DNA of 64,000 nucleotides, from positions 5,721,832-5,785,831 of the forward strand of contig NC_064538.1 in assembly GCF_023856365.1 (NCBI RefSeq), in the 5' to 3' direction. Shown here piece after piece: positions 34,306-46,600 of this stretch. How positions within the stretch are numbered: the stretch's first letter is position 1; every line of letters begins with the position of its first letter. This DNA comes from Brienomyrus brachyistius (Eukaryota > Chordata > Actinopteri > Osteoglossiformes > Mormyridae). Below the pieces are notes generated by a model. The model saw only the letters and a program-made list of their open reading frames with translations. It was not told the origin of the DNA and ran no database searches. The translations under genes and the position numbers were made by a program.

Positions 34306-34710
34306 CTGAAAGCCAGCCAAAAAACACCAGTGAGAACCAGCATGGAATCTGAGTCCCCGTTCTCACACTCCACTGCAATACCAGTGACACTGACATCACC
34401 TTTACTTTAAACTGGCAGTGCAAGAAATGCACACTTTCAGAAAGGAAATGAAATATTTCTAACTGGAGTGGGAGATTCAATGTTGGTGCTTCTGAGAATG
34501 GTTCACCAGTATGAGTTCATTAAGCACCAAGTGTATGCTGATTACCCAAGTAATACGTCGTCCAAGTTTATATTCCGCAAACAAAGTGGTATAATGCATT
34601 AATCAGATGCATATTTTCAGTTTTCAGGTTTTACACCGCTGCCACATCAGCATGCAAAACACGTTATGTTGTAAGTTAGCACTGGAGAACTCTAAAGTAC
34701 CCCGTCTTAC

Positions 34711-35049
34711 CTCATCCTGTTGGTCTGCATACGGTCGCTGCATCCCTTCCGTTTTCAGAACTGTAGACTTTATGCTTTGCACATGTTGGTGGTAGCCTTC
34801 CACGTACCGCTACGGATTCAGGATCTTGACCTGACTGACATTCTGTCCCACATCTACAGAAACTTCAACATGGATGTCACAAAGAACATAGACTAAACTG
34901 CATTCCGGACAACTGTTCTTTTTCGCTTTGGGTGTCGGGTCAAAAATTTCATTGCCATGTGTCAGAGCAGTAGGTTGTGGATAGCATGCATGTTTAGTTG
35001 GCATGTTCTGTCTACCTTCCCACAGGATTCTTTCGTCATTCAAAACCAT
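34711..35049 (-). pseudogene. Possible upstream exon with an in-frame stop
   Basis: On the minus strand a frame opens near 35049 and includes ALTHGNEIFDPTPK, then NSCPECSLVYVLCDIHVEV (three cysteines) and VSQVKILNP. It meets TAG at 34810-34812, then continues in the same frame for 33 codons (RYVEGYHQHVQSIK ... PYADQQDE) to a strong donor GAG|GTAAGAC at 34710. The continuity and donor suggest an exon broken by one nonsense change, so the gene may be dead, or the base may be a variant or error. Its exit phase (0) fits the alternative acceptor at 34373-34374, not the stronger one at 34306-34307, so its link to the terminal exon is not proved. I see no good acceptor upstream in the same frame. 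Confidence 0.3.
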
Positions 35050-35084
35050 GTGATTAGATCAAGTGATGTCTGAAAATTGTTCAT

Positions 35085-35217
35085 GACGTGTGGCTGTGTT
35101 CCTCGTGATGGACTGGCATGCTCTCCAGGTCGTCTCCCGCCTTGTGCTCCGCGACAAGCTTCAGACTCATCGCAAGCCCCCTGATGGATGAGCAGTTATG
35201 GAGAATGGATGGATGAA
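35085..35217 (+). mobile_element. V-SINE tail fragment
   Basis: 5'-truncated copy: GTTCCTCGTGATGGACTGGCATG, CTCCAGGTCGTCTCCCGCC, TTGTGCTCCGCGACAAGCTTCAG, then GCAGTTATGGAGAATGGATGGATG. Diverged and short. Confidence 0.65.
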
Positions 35218-35900
35218 AGCACGTCTCAGATATTTTTAATTGTACAAGGAAACAGATGAGTGTACTCCGCATAGACCTCCCCTCGGCACAATCAGCCGAG
35301 CGAGCAAATGAAACAAACGGGCGGAAAGCTCAGGAGGAATCGTTTGCGGAGAAGAATCAGGACCACTCCTGAGCTTTATGCTCAAAGCAGAGCGATGCAG
35401 CTCAGGTTCTACCACGAAAACCCTGCCTCTCCTTCGGATTAATTAGCAGCTAATTCTGCGGTCGAGGAAGAAAGAAAAGGTTTTGCCTTTGGTTGGTATT
35501 TTTAGACAGAAGGAGTGAGGCAGGCATGCATATCTTATACCTCGCCCCTCGCTGCTCTCACTGAAATATTTACAGTTCTCTGCCTGTCACGTTCCGCGTC
35601 TTTTTTATCCAATCCTGGCTCGGCTGGATGATGAAAGGAACAGATGGTTCGTGCAGGATTTGTTGTCAGCTCTAGCGAGTCTGGCCATTAGGTGGTTTGC
35701 GTCCCGCAGTATCTGAAGAGCCACTAGACTGTGGAATCTCTCGTGGGTCTGACCCCAAGTTCCTGGACAGGAAGAGTGTTTAGTGGAATGGGAAAGTGGG
35801 ACTCGTAACAAGAACGATGACAGCAAAATATTTGCTGTATTGTCTGTGATTCATGCTAGGCATGTGTGCTTCGTTTCCACTGGTTGTAGGGGCTGTGCTG
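35218..35900. other. Unique sequence, candidate regulatory block at 35280-35600
   Basis: Repeat-free DNA with AGCGAGCAAATGAAACAAACG at 35298 and GGATTAATTAGCAGCTAATTC at 35435. No coding potential is recognised. It is a candidate noncoding conserved element by texture. Confidence 0.28.
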
Positions 35901-35901
35901 T

Positions 35902-35955
35902 ACACACACACACACACACACACGCACACACACACACACACACACACATACACAC
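35902..35955. repeat. (CA)n microsatellite
   Basis: Almost perfect CA repeat with one CG unit and one TA interruption. Confidence 0.95.
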
Positions 35956-36069
35956 GTGCTTCTGAACTTTGGCAGTGTCAGTCCGGCCAGTCAGCTGCAG
36001 GGTCTGGTACAGCCTGTCAAAATATATTTGCTTCCCATTTCCCATAAGCCATGTCTTCAGGGCTGCCTG

Positions 36070-36088
36070 ACACACACACACACACATG

Positions 36089-36119
<31 letters not shown>
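36070..36119. repeat. (CA)n microsatellite
   Basis: A second CA tract, with single ATG and TC interruptions, 115 bases from the previous one. The unique spacer between the two is not recognisable as a mobile element. The minus-strand frame over both (35851-36273) is only repeated VC. Confidence 0.95.
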
Positions 36120-36625
36120 GCAAATGACTGAGGTGACAGACAACTGGGAGCTCCAGTTGTGGCAGGATTGAAAAGAAGGACACTGCCCCATTTATAAATA
36201 CCCTCATTGATCCACCTGGGCTTCTCAATGGGCCACGGGACAAATACGTATGAATTAAATCTATTACTAACATCTCACAGATATCTCTAGATAGTAGGAC
36301 TTGTTCATTAGAACATAAATGAAGGATATGAACGTTTCACGAGTTCCATTTAATCACATGTATGCCATGCATTACAGAGTGTAGATGAAAGAGTATATGA
36401 ATACTAAGTGTTGCTGTAATTTATGACTCATGACATTTATCCATAGTTCCGGCCTCTTGTAATAATAAACATTTTGCTGCCATCAGTTCTTTCTGCCTGT
36501 TAAGTGTTTATGGGCCTCAGACCCATGATTGCATTTTATTGGGTACTTCACTCGTTCCCCTCGCAAATTTTGGTGGTTGCTGCTGTTAAGATCATAATCA
36601 GTTGTATGTGATAAAGTGTGTGTGT

Positions 36626-36651
36626 GGGGGGGGGGGGGGGGGGGGGGGGGG
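36626..36651. repeat. Poly(G) run, 26 bases
   Basis: The longest homopolymer of the window, preceded by a short GTGTGTGTGT tract. It could form a G-quadruplex or slip during replication. Confidence 0.9.
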
Positions 36652-38099
36652 AGCAGGTTATCGTCTATCTCAGTGGGGGGAGAGTGAATACAGTAGTTTG
36701 TATTGATTTGTCCTACCTGCCCATTGTTGCTGTATATAATGCACATATTGTGTGTTGTATTTCACTTCACCAACAAGCAGGATGAGTACCCAGAATCCCC
36801 TGAGTGAGCAGCATTTATTTGCATTGTTTATATCCTTTATCTCCACTCAAATGGATTTTTTTTTCATTAGTTTGCTCTAAAGGTATTTTGTTCTGTTATT
36901 CCTACCCTATAAAGGTTTATCCCTGAAAAGGAAACACGACCAATAAAACTGAGGCCATTTTCTGTGTCGCGTGGTTTTGTCTGCCACGTCGCCCACACTG
37001 TCCAGCACAGAGATTATTACATTTGTGCAGAAAATGCAAGCACTGTAGAATCTATCTGATGTAATCTAGATCCTGTCATAAACAAAGGAAAAGATATTGG
37101 GAGTTTATCTGTCTCTCAGTATAATCGTGTGCTGACAAAAAAACATTCCTACCGCAAATGGACTGCAGGTGATCCTACGAAATCAAAGGGCGACAACATC
37201 AACATCTACCGCTGCCTTTAGTTCACATATAAATTTTTCAATTTATTTCCTTGCATTGTAGAGGCATTCATTTGAGCTATATCTCGTCAAGTGTGTCACC
37301 ATCGGAAATAAACGATGAATTGCTGATTCATAATGCCCTTAATGAATATTTCCACAGCAATGAAAATTGAATAAACCTAATTGTTTAACGCGTGACATAA
37401 TAACCATACTCAGTTATGGAAGGAGACTCCGTTAAGAACAGGAATGACGCTTTGCTAAACTTCTGCTTCAAGCGCTATATCCACATATAAATGACAACAT
37501 CAATGTTCATCTCCAAAGTAATGGATGATGATAATAAAAATTATATAAAATTCATGTAAAAGAATCAATAAAAACATCCATCCATCTGTATACTACCTGA
37601 TTATCCGGTATAGGGCCTCCGGGTTTGTCTAAAATAAAACTCCTAATTATTTTATAAATGTTATGCTTTTATGAATTTCTTTGATGGTGAAATTCTGAAC
37701 ATCAGAGTTAGGATCAAAGCCATCTTCTTACAGATAGTGTTTAGTCTGCTACATCTGCTGCAAATCTTGGTTCTACACAAATCTAGTATTTGCTCATGTT
37801 ACACTAAGCGAACTGACTAGAATATTTAAGATTCCTAAATCATCCGCTTCCTTTCCCAATCCCCTGCTTGCTAAGCTATTCATGTAGCTTGTGTCTGTCA
37901 TTGGAAAACTCACCTTTTTCTTTTTTTTACAGATTTTATAAATGCAGCATTATTTGCTGGTTGTGTTCCAGGATCTCCGAAAAACCTCTGCAATGCACGA
38001 CTTATGTAGCATGGAAGCTCAATCTGAGACGTGCCTCTATCAGACATGCTAGTGTATCATCCTGCCCACATACTCTCATTTTTTTTTTGTTTTTTGTTT
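36652..38099. other. Intergenic sequence, possibly regulatory
   Basis: No gene is supported. Unique AT-rich DNA at about 36940-37520 includes CCCTTAATGAATATTTCC and GAATAAACCTAATTGTTTAACG, a candidate noncoding element. A short antisense V-SINE tail (CATCCATCCATCTGTATAC) lies at about 37575-37620. Confidence 0.3.
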
Positions 38100-38925
38100 A
38101 CTGCTCAAGTGTACTTGACAAATTTCTAAGTTCGGGCAACTTCAGGCTACTGAACCTGCATTTTTCTTTTAAGAGTAATGAAGGACTCTCTTTTCTTCTC
38201 CTCGACTGTGGTAATCTCTCTGTTGCTTTTGGAATGAAGTGCTACTTTTGGCTCCGTAGATCACTGCGCTTTCTTAGACAGTGCTGTTGATCTCAATGGA
38301 CAGGCGCATTCTGCGAGGTACATGGGATTTAGATCTTATCTGTCAGATCATTACCGGTTTGTCTCAGTAAATGATGAGTCGTCGATGCTCATTGGTCAGT
38401 TACGAAATCTACTGTGGTCTCTGCTACGTCCGCTGCTTCTCTCATTCCATATCCTTCATACTGGCCATATCATCCTCAGAAGTTCTGGTAATTTCCACTA
38501 CTAAGCTGACATGTCGCTACAATGAAAAATTACTGCAGTGCTCCACCGTCTGGCTCCACAAATGCCTCCATAAAAGTTTTCTAACTGGTACCAAAAGCAG
38601 CCACAAGAGATCTTACTAGATGTAAAATGTGAGAACATATCAGCTGTTGAGTCGTCTACCGACACTGGCTGACGACTGTAGATTATAAAGTGTTCCATCT
38701 CACCACTGAGGCCTTAAGTTGCACGGGTGATTTTAGAGATCTCATTTCTCAGTTTTGCTATTTTAGATGATGCTGATTATCTTCTCGCTACCAGTGAGGA
38801 CAGAAGGCAGGAGGTTCGTTTCAGGCAGAATATGGAATATAACATATTGCTTGTGCCTAGGATTCAAACACATTCCCCGTATTTAAGATTAGCTGTAACA
38901 CATCCTTCTTCAGTCTTTAGTTCAG
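38100..38925 (+). pseudogene. L2-like LINE reverse transcriptase relic
   Basis: Frame-broken copy of a LINE ORF2. Landmarks in order: a GLSFLLLDCGNLSVAFG piece matching the family's LLDLSAAFD region (about 38190-38240); GFRSYLSDHYRFVSVNDESS (38322-38381), matching WFRSYLSDRxQFVxVNDESS; a region where GVPQGSVLGPLLFSLY is expected but is garbled (38395-38450); HTGHIILRSSGNFHY at the GHIIRxHGxNFHYYADD position; SFLTGTKSSHKRSY (38577-38617); and a 3' part ending around VPRI. Stops and shifts throughout. It is inactive and differs in subfamily from the LINE at 22.2 kb. Confidence 0.75.
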
Positions 38926-40928
38926 GATAGATCCTTTGTTATCTGTACAACAATACAATGATTAATGAACCATGATCACTCCCCCAATAGCAATTTTAAT
39001 GCATAGCATGTAGTTGTGTTTGCAAAATTGCTCCTAGATTCTTCCTCTTTGGAAGAGTCACAGAATAAATGTGACCCCCCCCCCACTTTTGAGGCTTTTA
39101 TCCCCCACCTCACTAAATTATCTTGATTAATTTGATTGATAGGTTGAATGGTTGCCTTCAAAACACAACTGATTCCTAAATGTCAAGGCCTACAATAGTT
39201 TATATGGCAGGAAGAGTCCAATAATTTTGCTTGATTTGCTCCTTCCTCCTGGCTGTTTACCAGTAATAATAATAATAATAAAAACTTTCTTTTGGAAAAT
39301 TAAACTTCTATGATTCAGGAAGCAAATATGACTGCATAGATGGGCAGAGTGTGATAATGTCTGGCTGAGCCAACATGCTAAATAAACACGAATCAGCTCA
39401 GGTAAGGGCCACTAGTACCGGCAGAGACTGCCGCACGGCTGAGGGGATCCTCCCTTGGCCCTTGGCCGCTGGATCTTGCAGCGTTGGCATCGGTCTCCCT
39501 CTAGGCCAAATGTACCAGGGGGTTTTCCACAAAGCTTTATTTCCTAGTTAGCAGGATAACTTACACCAAGACCGGATAATTCATGCCAAGAGGTCACTTT
39601 GAGCTACTTCAGGTTTTACAAACTACTTTAAAACTGAAACGTTCCTGTGCTTGGTTAGATAATTCAGTTTTTCTTGTGCTTTGACTGGTTTGTCTCCTTG
39701 ATTGACAGACTATATAACCATAATGAACATGATTGCAAAACAGCCTAGCAAAACTTTTAATATATTCCAGAAGTTCTGGTAATGCAATCATTGTATGCTG
39801 TTTACAGAGAGAAATAACATTTAGAACAAAGATTTGCACTGTGATTATTAGTAAAGTGCATTACGTTTCTAAGGAGGATGACGATTGTGGTGAATGAGGA
39901 TCAATAATGGTATGCTGGAACTTTCTAAAGGAATACATTTGCATGTATAAAAATAAGGTTCCACTAGAGACAATCTTTATAGATGAAATCACTGCAGTAA
40001 TACACTGCTGTGTATAAAGACATGACACCTAATGACACCGTAAAGGATTCACTGAAGTCGTTTTATCTAAGAGATATCGTGTGTGTCTGTGTGTGTGCAT
40101 GTGTGCGTGTCTGTATGTGTGGTTTCTCTTTGGTTCTCTGGCATCATGGGTATTTCGTGTATCTCTGCTCTTACCGGTGTCTCCCCCAAGACCGTGGTTG
40201 ATCATGAGAAAGAAAGACAGGATGGTTTCCTTAATTCACATGGTGACGTTGATGCTTCTCAGTGTGCACAGGATTGAATTAAGAATCCCGGATTCTAGAA
40301 CTGGGCGATAGTGAGGAACATTCTATACAATTCCTCATGTTTGAATTTGTGAATTTGCCTAAATTATAAATTTTTCAGAAATGAATTATACATTTGAAAA
40401 AATGTTTTTATGTATGTACCATGTTACAGCAAATTTCAACACACCACTCAGGCAATGTTATTTGCATGAATTATTTTGCCTTTATATTTGTTTTATTGTT
40501 GAATTTCAGCTGCTTTAATTGTATACTGTTTCACACACAATATCATATATATATATATTCAAATATTGTCTTCGAAAATAATGATTATTACTATACAAAA
40601 ACACTACCAGTGGCCACGCCCTTTCTGGAACTGTAATATGCGTAAAAGCAGAGTTTGGCGTAATTACTGAGTCAGGGGTTACCATAGTGCTTGGGGGCTT
40701 AGCCTCAGAACAAAGGCTAGGGTCACAAGCGCCAGAAAGGTGAGTCGGGGTAGGGGGTGTGTGCTTCTCTACACACCTGAATATGTGCATGTGTACGAAC
40801 CTCAAGCCCCATGCAACTCTCCGATAGTCTCTCCAGCCCCGCCTCTCTTACCACTGCGCATATCAGCTTTGTCACCAGTGTTCGACATTTGTTGCAGTTC
40901 ATGCCAGTAAACATATTTTGTTTTAAGT
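38926..40928. other. Intergenic sequence
   Basis: No gene is supported. It holds a C10 run at 39075-39084, (AAT)n at 39264-39282, a possible DNA-transposon remnant at about 39515-39620 (GTTTTCCACAAAGC, TAGTTAGCAGGATAACTTA), a GT-rich tract at 40078-40122 and an (AT)n tract near 40547-40558. Confidence 0.4.
39661..39708 (+). repeat. Dispersed repeat, copy B
   Basis: Begins AATTCAGTTTTTCTT, identical to copy A at 26912, then diverges. It lies about 50-100 bases after a possible DNA-transposon remnant, to which it may belong. Confidence 0.45.
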
Positions 40929-41036
40929 CAGGGGTGGCCAATCTTATCCAGAAAGGGCTGCCATGTATGTGGATCCTGATTAGATTTCTAATTAGTGGAC
41001 TGATTAGCTGAAGAGTTCTCACCACTGGGTTTGAAT
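40929..41036 (+). mobile_element. hAT-type non-autonomous element fragment
   Basis: Starts CAGGGGTGGCCAATCTTATCC, an end seen on small hAT elements of fish, and continues with GATTAGATTTCTAATTAGTGG and CACCACTGGGTTTGAA. The matching right end is missing, so the copy is truncated and its superfamily is tentative. Confidence 0.4.
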
Positions 41037-43299
41037 ATACTGACTCTTTGCGGATGATATTGGGTTCCCCTGTTTTAGAGTTTTCTAAATATGTAAGCAG
41101 AGAATAAAAACAGGTGCTCATTTAAATGACATATTGTTTGATGTGTTACTTTGTTGTCCGAGCACTGCAAATGATGCGATCAGTATCATTGTCTTCCTCA
41201 AACCTTGACTTCAAATCCAGCTTCTTGAACTGGTCAGGATGGACGTGGCCTATCCAATTACGAGCTTAACGCAACTTCCGATTGGGCAAATGCCACAGGA
41301 GGGTGGCGCCTCATTGAAATAACGGTTCTTTTATTGGTCGACATTTTAATGCTTGCATTTGTGTGCCTGGTGATGTTGATGTGTGGTTTTGGGCCTGCCT
41401 TGCTTTTTGATAACAGTTCTGGCAAAAAAGGTGGGGTCTGTATAAAACTGGAGACGTCCTCAGGTCCTGCAGTCATCTGCTGATGGGGCTGGTGGAGGGG
41501 GGGGGGGGGGGGGGAGAGATTCAGTACTGAAGAAAAATGAAAACGTCACATGTTCTCTACAGCAAAGTGCCATTTTCCCACTAGTGCTTTCTTGACAGGA
41601 TGGCATTAGTGTCTTTGTGTAACATAACATTGTGCATGAAAGGCAGCCATTATGATGTTGTCTAAATGCCCACTTTCATCGATTTTTTTTTCTGGATGTT
41701 TATGGAAGGGATAGGATCAGGGTCATTGGCTGGATAAGGGTTTGACAGGCAGCGTGTGGCCTGCTGCCTTCAGGGTTGGTCCCTTTCTTGTCCCTCGTTT
41801 TCCTCTGGGCTTCTCGTGAGTCGTGATCTGATGGACTGAAGGCAGAAAGATTCCCTGGGAAAAACTCTGAGCCACCAAGGTGAGTGGCGCTGTCAGCGCG
41901 GACTCCGTGTGGGAGCTCATCGCCCGGCAAAGATCGTTTACGGCTGATTTACAGAAGGGCGGACAAATGGGAAGCAAGGGAGAGGATGAAAATGTGATGT
42001 TTAACTGGTACGTTTGGTTCTCCAAAAAGTCCCTTATCCCTTATTCAAGGAGAAAATCTCCAACAGCTATTGATTTGCAAATGGGTTTATGATTGTGAGT
42101 TTGGGTTAGTGTTTCTCTAAAATGCACGAAAAAAAGGATCAGCTTAGATTTTTCTGGATGGTCATTTGTTTGGGGGAGGGGGAGGGGGGGGGGGGTGGCA
42201 GGAAATCGATGTGATATTCCAGCATGATTTGAAAATGAATGTTGCCCTTAAAGGGCATGTGCATGGATTTTACCTATTGAACAGCTGTGAGGATAAGGCT
42301 TGAGGCAGTGCAATGCTTTTGGGTGTTACTGAGCACTGGAGATTTTGGCAGACACTCGCATACACTGGTTACACGCCTGGGATGCGAGCCGCAGTGCGGA
42401 ATGGTGTCCGGCCTCGCAGGACGTTCGGACGCAGCGGTCCCCCTCCAGGCGTCTCACTCCCCAGGTGTCAGCCCTGTGTTTCTTACACTTCACACCACTG
42501 AAATCTGATCAGTGAAAGACACAGACTCCGGTGGAATGAAGGATAGGACACACAGAGAGATGGAGGCGACCACCCAGCCGCGGACCTTTCCGGAGCGACA
42601 CGGAACAAATCTGCAGGAAGAGTGCCAATATATTTTAGCACTGTGCGAAAATAAAAAAAAAAACATTAAGCATTAACAATAAGCATTTCTCCCCCCCCCC
42701 CATCAACCAGTGGGGGGGCACCAGCTGTTACTCCCTGTTAACATTCACATGTCATCAATACACAGGTCCCCGCTGGTAATGCTAACCCGAAAGGACATAC
42801 ATGCGAGCAGCCTGCCGCAACAGGAATGCTCATCAGCGCAAAATGTTACCGGAACTTTCTCCCCAACCCCTCCCCCTCACTGTACACATTACTGGGCCTG
42901 GAAACAGGGAGTGGTTCCCTGAACGAGATGAGACACGTTTCAGTCCTCTCCTACAGGCTCCTGTGGGATGGGGTAGACAAGTTCAGGCCCGAAAATGTAG
43001 CCTTTAAATGTGCGTGTTGCCTTTCTGTAAGCTGTCGCCATCACCTGAGCTTTCTCCACCCCCCCCACCCCGTCCCTGAGACTTTTAATCTTCTCACCAT
43101 TAGGTTTACTTCCCTCCTACTTAAAAATGCCTCCTACCTAAAAATGCTTACTGTTATTTTCTCCGTTACAGTCTGCCGTCTTAGGCTGAGCGCTGGTTCC
43201 AACAATGCATTACTAATCTTAATGTTTCACTTTCCATACCCGAGATGTGAACTTTTACATTCATAAGCGAATCGCACACAGTCTCTCACTTCCTCGCTG
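41037..43299. other. Intergenic sequence with G/C homopolymers
   Basis: No gene is supported. G18 at 41497-41514, G12 at 42184-42195 and C11 at 42691-42701. The 146-codon plus frame at 42826-43266 is proline- and leucine-rich without a recognisable domain and is probably chance. Confidence 0.4.
41497..41514. repeat. Poly(G) run, 18 bases
   Basis: An uninterrupted G homopolymer preceded by GGTGGA. Confidence 0.9.
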
Positions 43300-43620
43300 A
43301 TCCTGTTGTACACCGTGACAAATGTAGAACATTCTCCTGCGAGGCCGCTTTTAAAATGCATCGCTTCGTTCGCAGTAATCTGTCTTCGTAATGAAACGCC
43401 GTTTGTCGAATGCAGAGAGAGATTAATTTTCCACGTGTTTATTTTTTCGGGGATGAGTGATTAAAAAGCCAAATTTATTTGAAATCTCACCTGACCTCAC
43501 CAGAAATGAAATGTGATCTTGTATTTTTTTTTTTTTTGCTGGATGGGATCCACAATTAAATGCACATCAAGCGAGCGATTAAAGCTCAGAATCGCAGCAT
43601 ACCCTAACTTCTCACGACCG
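43300..43620. other. Candidate regulatory block
   Basis: Unique DNA with CGCAGTAATCTGTCTTCGTAATG, GAGAGATTAATTTTCC, AAATTTATTTG and a T15 run near 43526. No coding potential is recognised. This is texture only. Confidence 0.22.
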
Positions 43621-46600
43621 TCACCATCCTTACATTAAGGTTCGTCACTCACCTTTTTTCCCCTGTTAGATCCAGGAGTGAAACACTTGCAAAGATCACT
43701 GCACAACTCAACCAAAAACTTTCAAAAAGGTTAAGAAGTTTTAAAAGTTGTTAAACAGGCAAGAAATCACAGTTGGAATCTTTGCAAGCGAACGGAAAAA
43801 AGCCTTCTGCTCGGCCTCTGAAGGTCTGCCTTCGTTCGAGACAAAAATAACCAAAAACGACGGCCGGGGGATGACGGAGGTGAGGAGTAGTACTTACAAA
43901 CTCCTCTGCTGTCAGTCTGACTTTATCTGTCTACCTGACCCAAGTATTGCTATTTGACCTGCTGGCACGGACCAATGGCATTTCAGCATTTGAGGCAAAC
44001 CTCGCCCCCCTCCCTGCCTGAAAAAGGATCCACACCCTACAGGGTGAATTATCTCCTGGCCAAATCTCCAAACTGAAAATTAAAGGAAGCCTTAAGTTAA
44101 GAAGGGATGATAAAGAAGGACCTGAAGGTGCAGGTCTGATTGTTCTCCAAAAGATGTTTATTCCTCATTAGCTCATATCTGCACACCAGAATGATTTTAT
44201 TTGCTTCCTTTAGTTGCCAGCCGCTAATCCCCGTGAACTCAGCTCTCAGATAACTATGCACTTTATGGGAACACTTTCATGTTTCTATACTTTTGTACTA
44301 ACTGCAAATATCAGATGATTTTAATGGAACCGTACTGTAAGTGACTAACGTGAAGAAAGCACCATTTCAAATATTAGTCATTTTAATTGAAGAAGCTGAT
44401 TCTGTATGTTGGTCAAATGCTTTTTCTCTGTGTATTAGTCAGTCCTTGCATCTCCCAGCTACAACCGGAGTGTAAGTGGAAATCCTCTTTGCTGGTGTGA
44501 ATGGCTGGCTAGTGGCTGCGTGGTCACTGCATACATGTGAGCGCTAGGGGCCAGTGACACTATGAGAGCTGTGATTCACCGTGATGAATTACATGCGGTG
44601 GGTAATGCACAGCCAGCCAGTGGGGAGTCAGAGCAGGTGTGTGACTCACTGCAGAGACTGCACTCACTGCAATCTGAGAGCTGGAAAGCAACTTGAGGGA
44701 ATAAAAATAAAAAGAGTAATAATAATAATAATAATAATAATCAAAGAGATAATATCGCACAGCCATAATGCAGATAAGCTGACTTTCAGATGGCTTTTGT
44801 TACAAGATTGGCCAATTGAAATCCATCCCAGGATGAGAATGCTACCTGTCAGCAGGGCGACGGTAGTGACTGGTGCCTTTGCAGGACCCGTCTCGACCTG
44901 CCAGACCCTGCGTGTCTGACATTCTGGGGCTGCCGGCTCCAGGCCCTCTTGACTTCTGATTGGCTCCGCTTCGGTATCCCCTGGAGGCCTCTGCCTGTCT
45001 GTTGGCTGACAGTAGTTTGACGCAGAGGCAGATCAGGTAGTTCTCCGTCCTGAGAAGGGGTGACGCCGACTTTCGGACCTGGTTGCGTTAGAAGTGGCAG
45101 ATTTTTTATTTTTTTTTATACTGAATCTGCTGTGTCACAGAGACACGCCGAAAAAAGGTCCTTTCACACTGACGCTCCCCACACTGCCCCGTCTTACATT
45201 TTATCACGATATCTTTATTCACTTTTCAAACAAATAAGCAAGAATATTATAAGAACTGGATAACTGAAAATGCTATGCTTTACATCACATCCAAAATTCC
45301 CATCCTTCTCTGTTCTCTAATATTGGGGTAAGTTGGGTTAAGTTGAGTTTAATATCTGACTGATAGCCTATCCACTTGAAGCCTGTTTACCGCAAGCTAC
45401 CTGAAATTTACGTGGGCCTTGCTGGTGAGGAGAGATGGCCCCTCTGTGACTTGCCTTAAAAGGACTGGATTGTAGCAGTCAGCTCTTCTTGACGGTTCTT
45501 GACATGTCTTGCAACATTCATGCCCGTGCCACACAATCTGTCTGTGGTTGGGGGGGGGGGGGTTGGGCTGCGTGCTGCCTTTGCAATGGGTCCGAAGCCA
45601 ACGGTGCTGCCAGAAGGCCATGTGGAGTGTCTGTCTCCAGCTCATGTATCTGCCTCTTGATGCTCTCTAGGATTCCTGCGGTGTGGAGGAACGTGTCACT
45701 GAGAGGAGTTCTGCTCCCAAGCCGCTGTCCCTCGTGTTAGGTAAGCTGCGAAGGCAGCTGAACGTCAGGACTCGTTCCAGCAGCCATCCGCCCACTCAGC
45801 TCACGGATGTGCAAAGAAGGGAGGTCTCACAGAGTGTTGACTGATCTGGCCAATCACTCGTCAGCTTTTCTTTCTGAGAATCGAATCTGTTTAGCTTGGG
45901 ACCCCTCCCCCCCACTCCGTCCCTGTCAAAGGTCATTCTGCAGTGCCGATTGACCTTGAAATGCGTCGCTTTTGCGGTTTGCCTCTCTTTGCCTTTGGCA
46001 GTATGATGTCGTGGTCGGCCGTTAATCTCCTCAAACCACAAGATATCCGAACCCTTGACTTCCATTTTAATGGTGATACGTCCAATAATAATTGGTCTAG
46101 AGGGACAGAAGAGTGTTTTTTTATTTTTTTTTTTACACCGAGGTGCAAAATATGGTTTTAATCATCCCGTGAAACAATGTGCATATAATGAATAACAAAT
46201 GTTGACCTGACGGTTTGCACTGAAGGGAAGGTCAGGTAGTGAAAACACAGAATGGGGGCATTATTTGCTTGTCAACAAAGGGGAAGAAAACGTTCTGCTA
46301 GCTGTTGAAGACTATAGCAGACTTGCATTTTCAACAGGGTCATTCTCCATGGAGGTGAGGAGTGGGCGGCCCGGCAAACAGGATCACAGAGGTGCTAATT
46401 CGGAGGCTGGTTCTTACGAGAGCTCCTAGCCACACCGACAGCTAGAAGAGGGAAAAGGAATGTCAACACCCCCTTCCTAAGAGGCAGTTTTAAAGAGGAG
46501 GATCTGCCTTGACACGTCTGGTGAAGAATGCATTCTCTTTCAAGACACACAAAGAGGAGCTTATGGAGAACCTTCCGCAAGCCGAATCAACTCTGTTAAC

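Noticed and set aside
35851..36273. 140-codon minus-strand frame rich in VC repeats
   Set aside because: Translation of two CA microsatellites.
37868..38290. 140-codon plus-strand frame as a host gene
   Set aside because: Its last third matches the LINE reverse transcriptase region that continues downstream; the first part is low-complexity F/S/C-rich sequence.
42826..43266. 146-codon plus-strand frame, the longest in the window
   Set aside because: Proline/leucine-rich product without domain, two other overlapping plus frames, no splice or promoter context, and C homopolymers within it.
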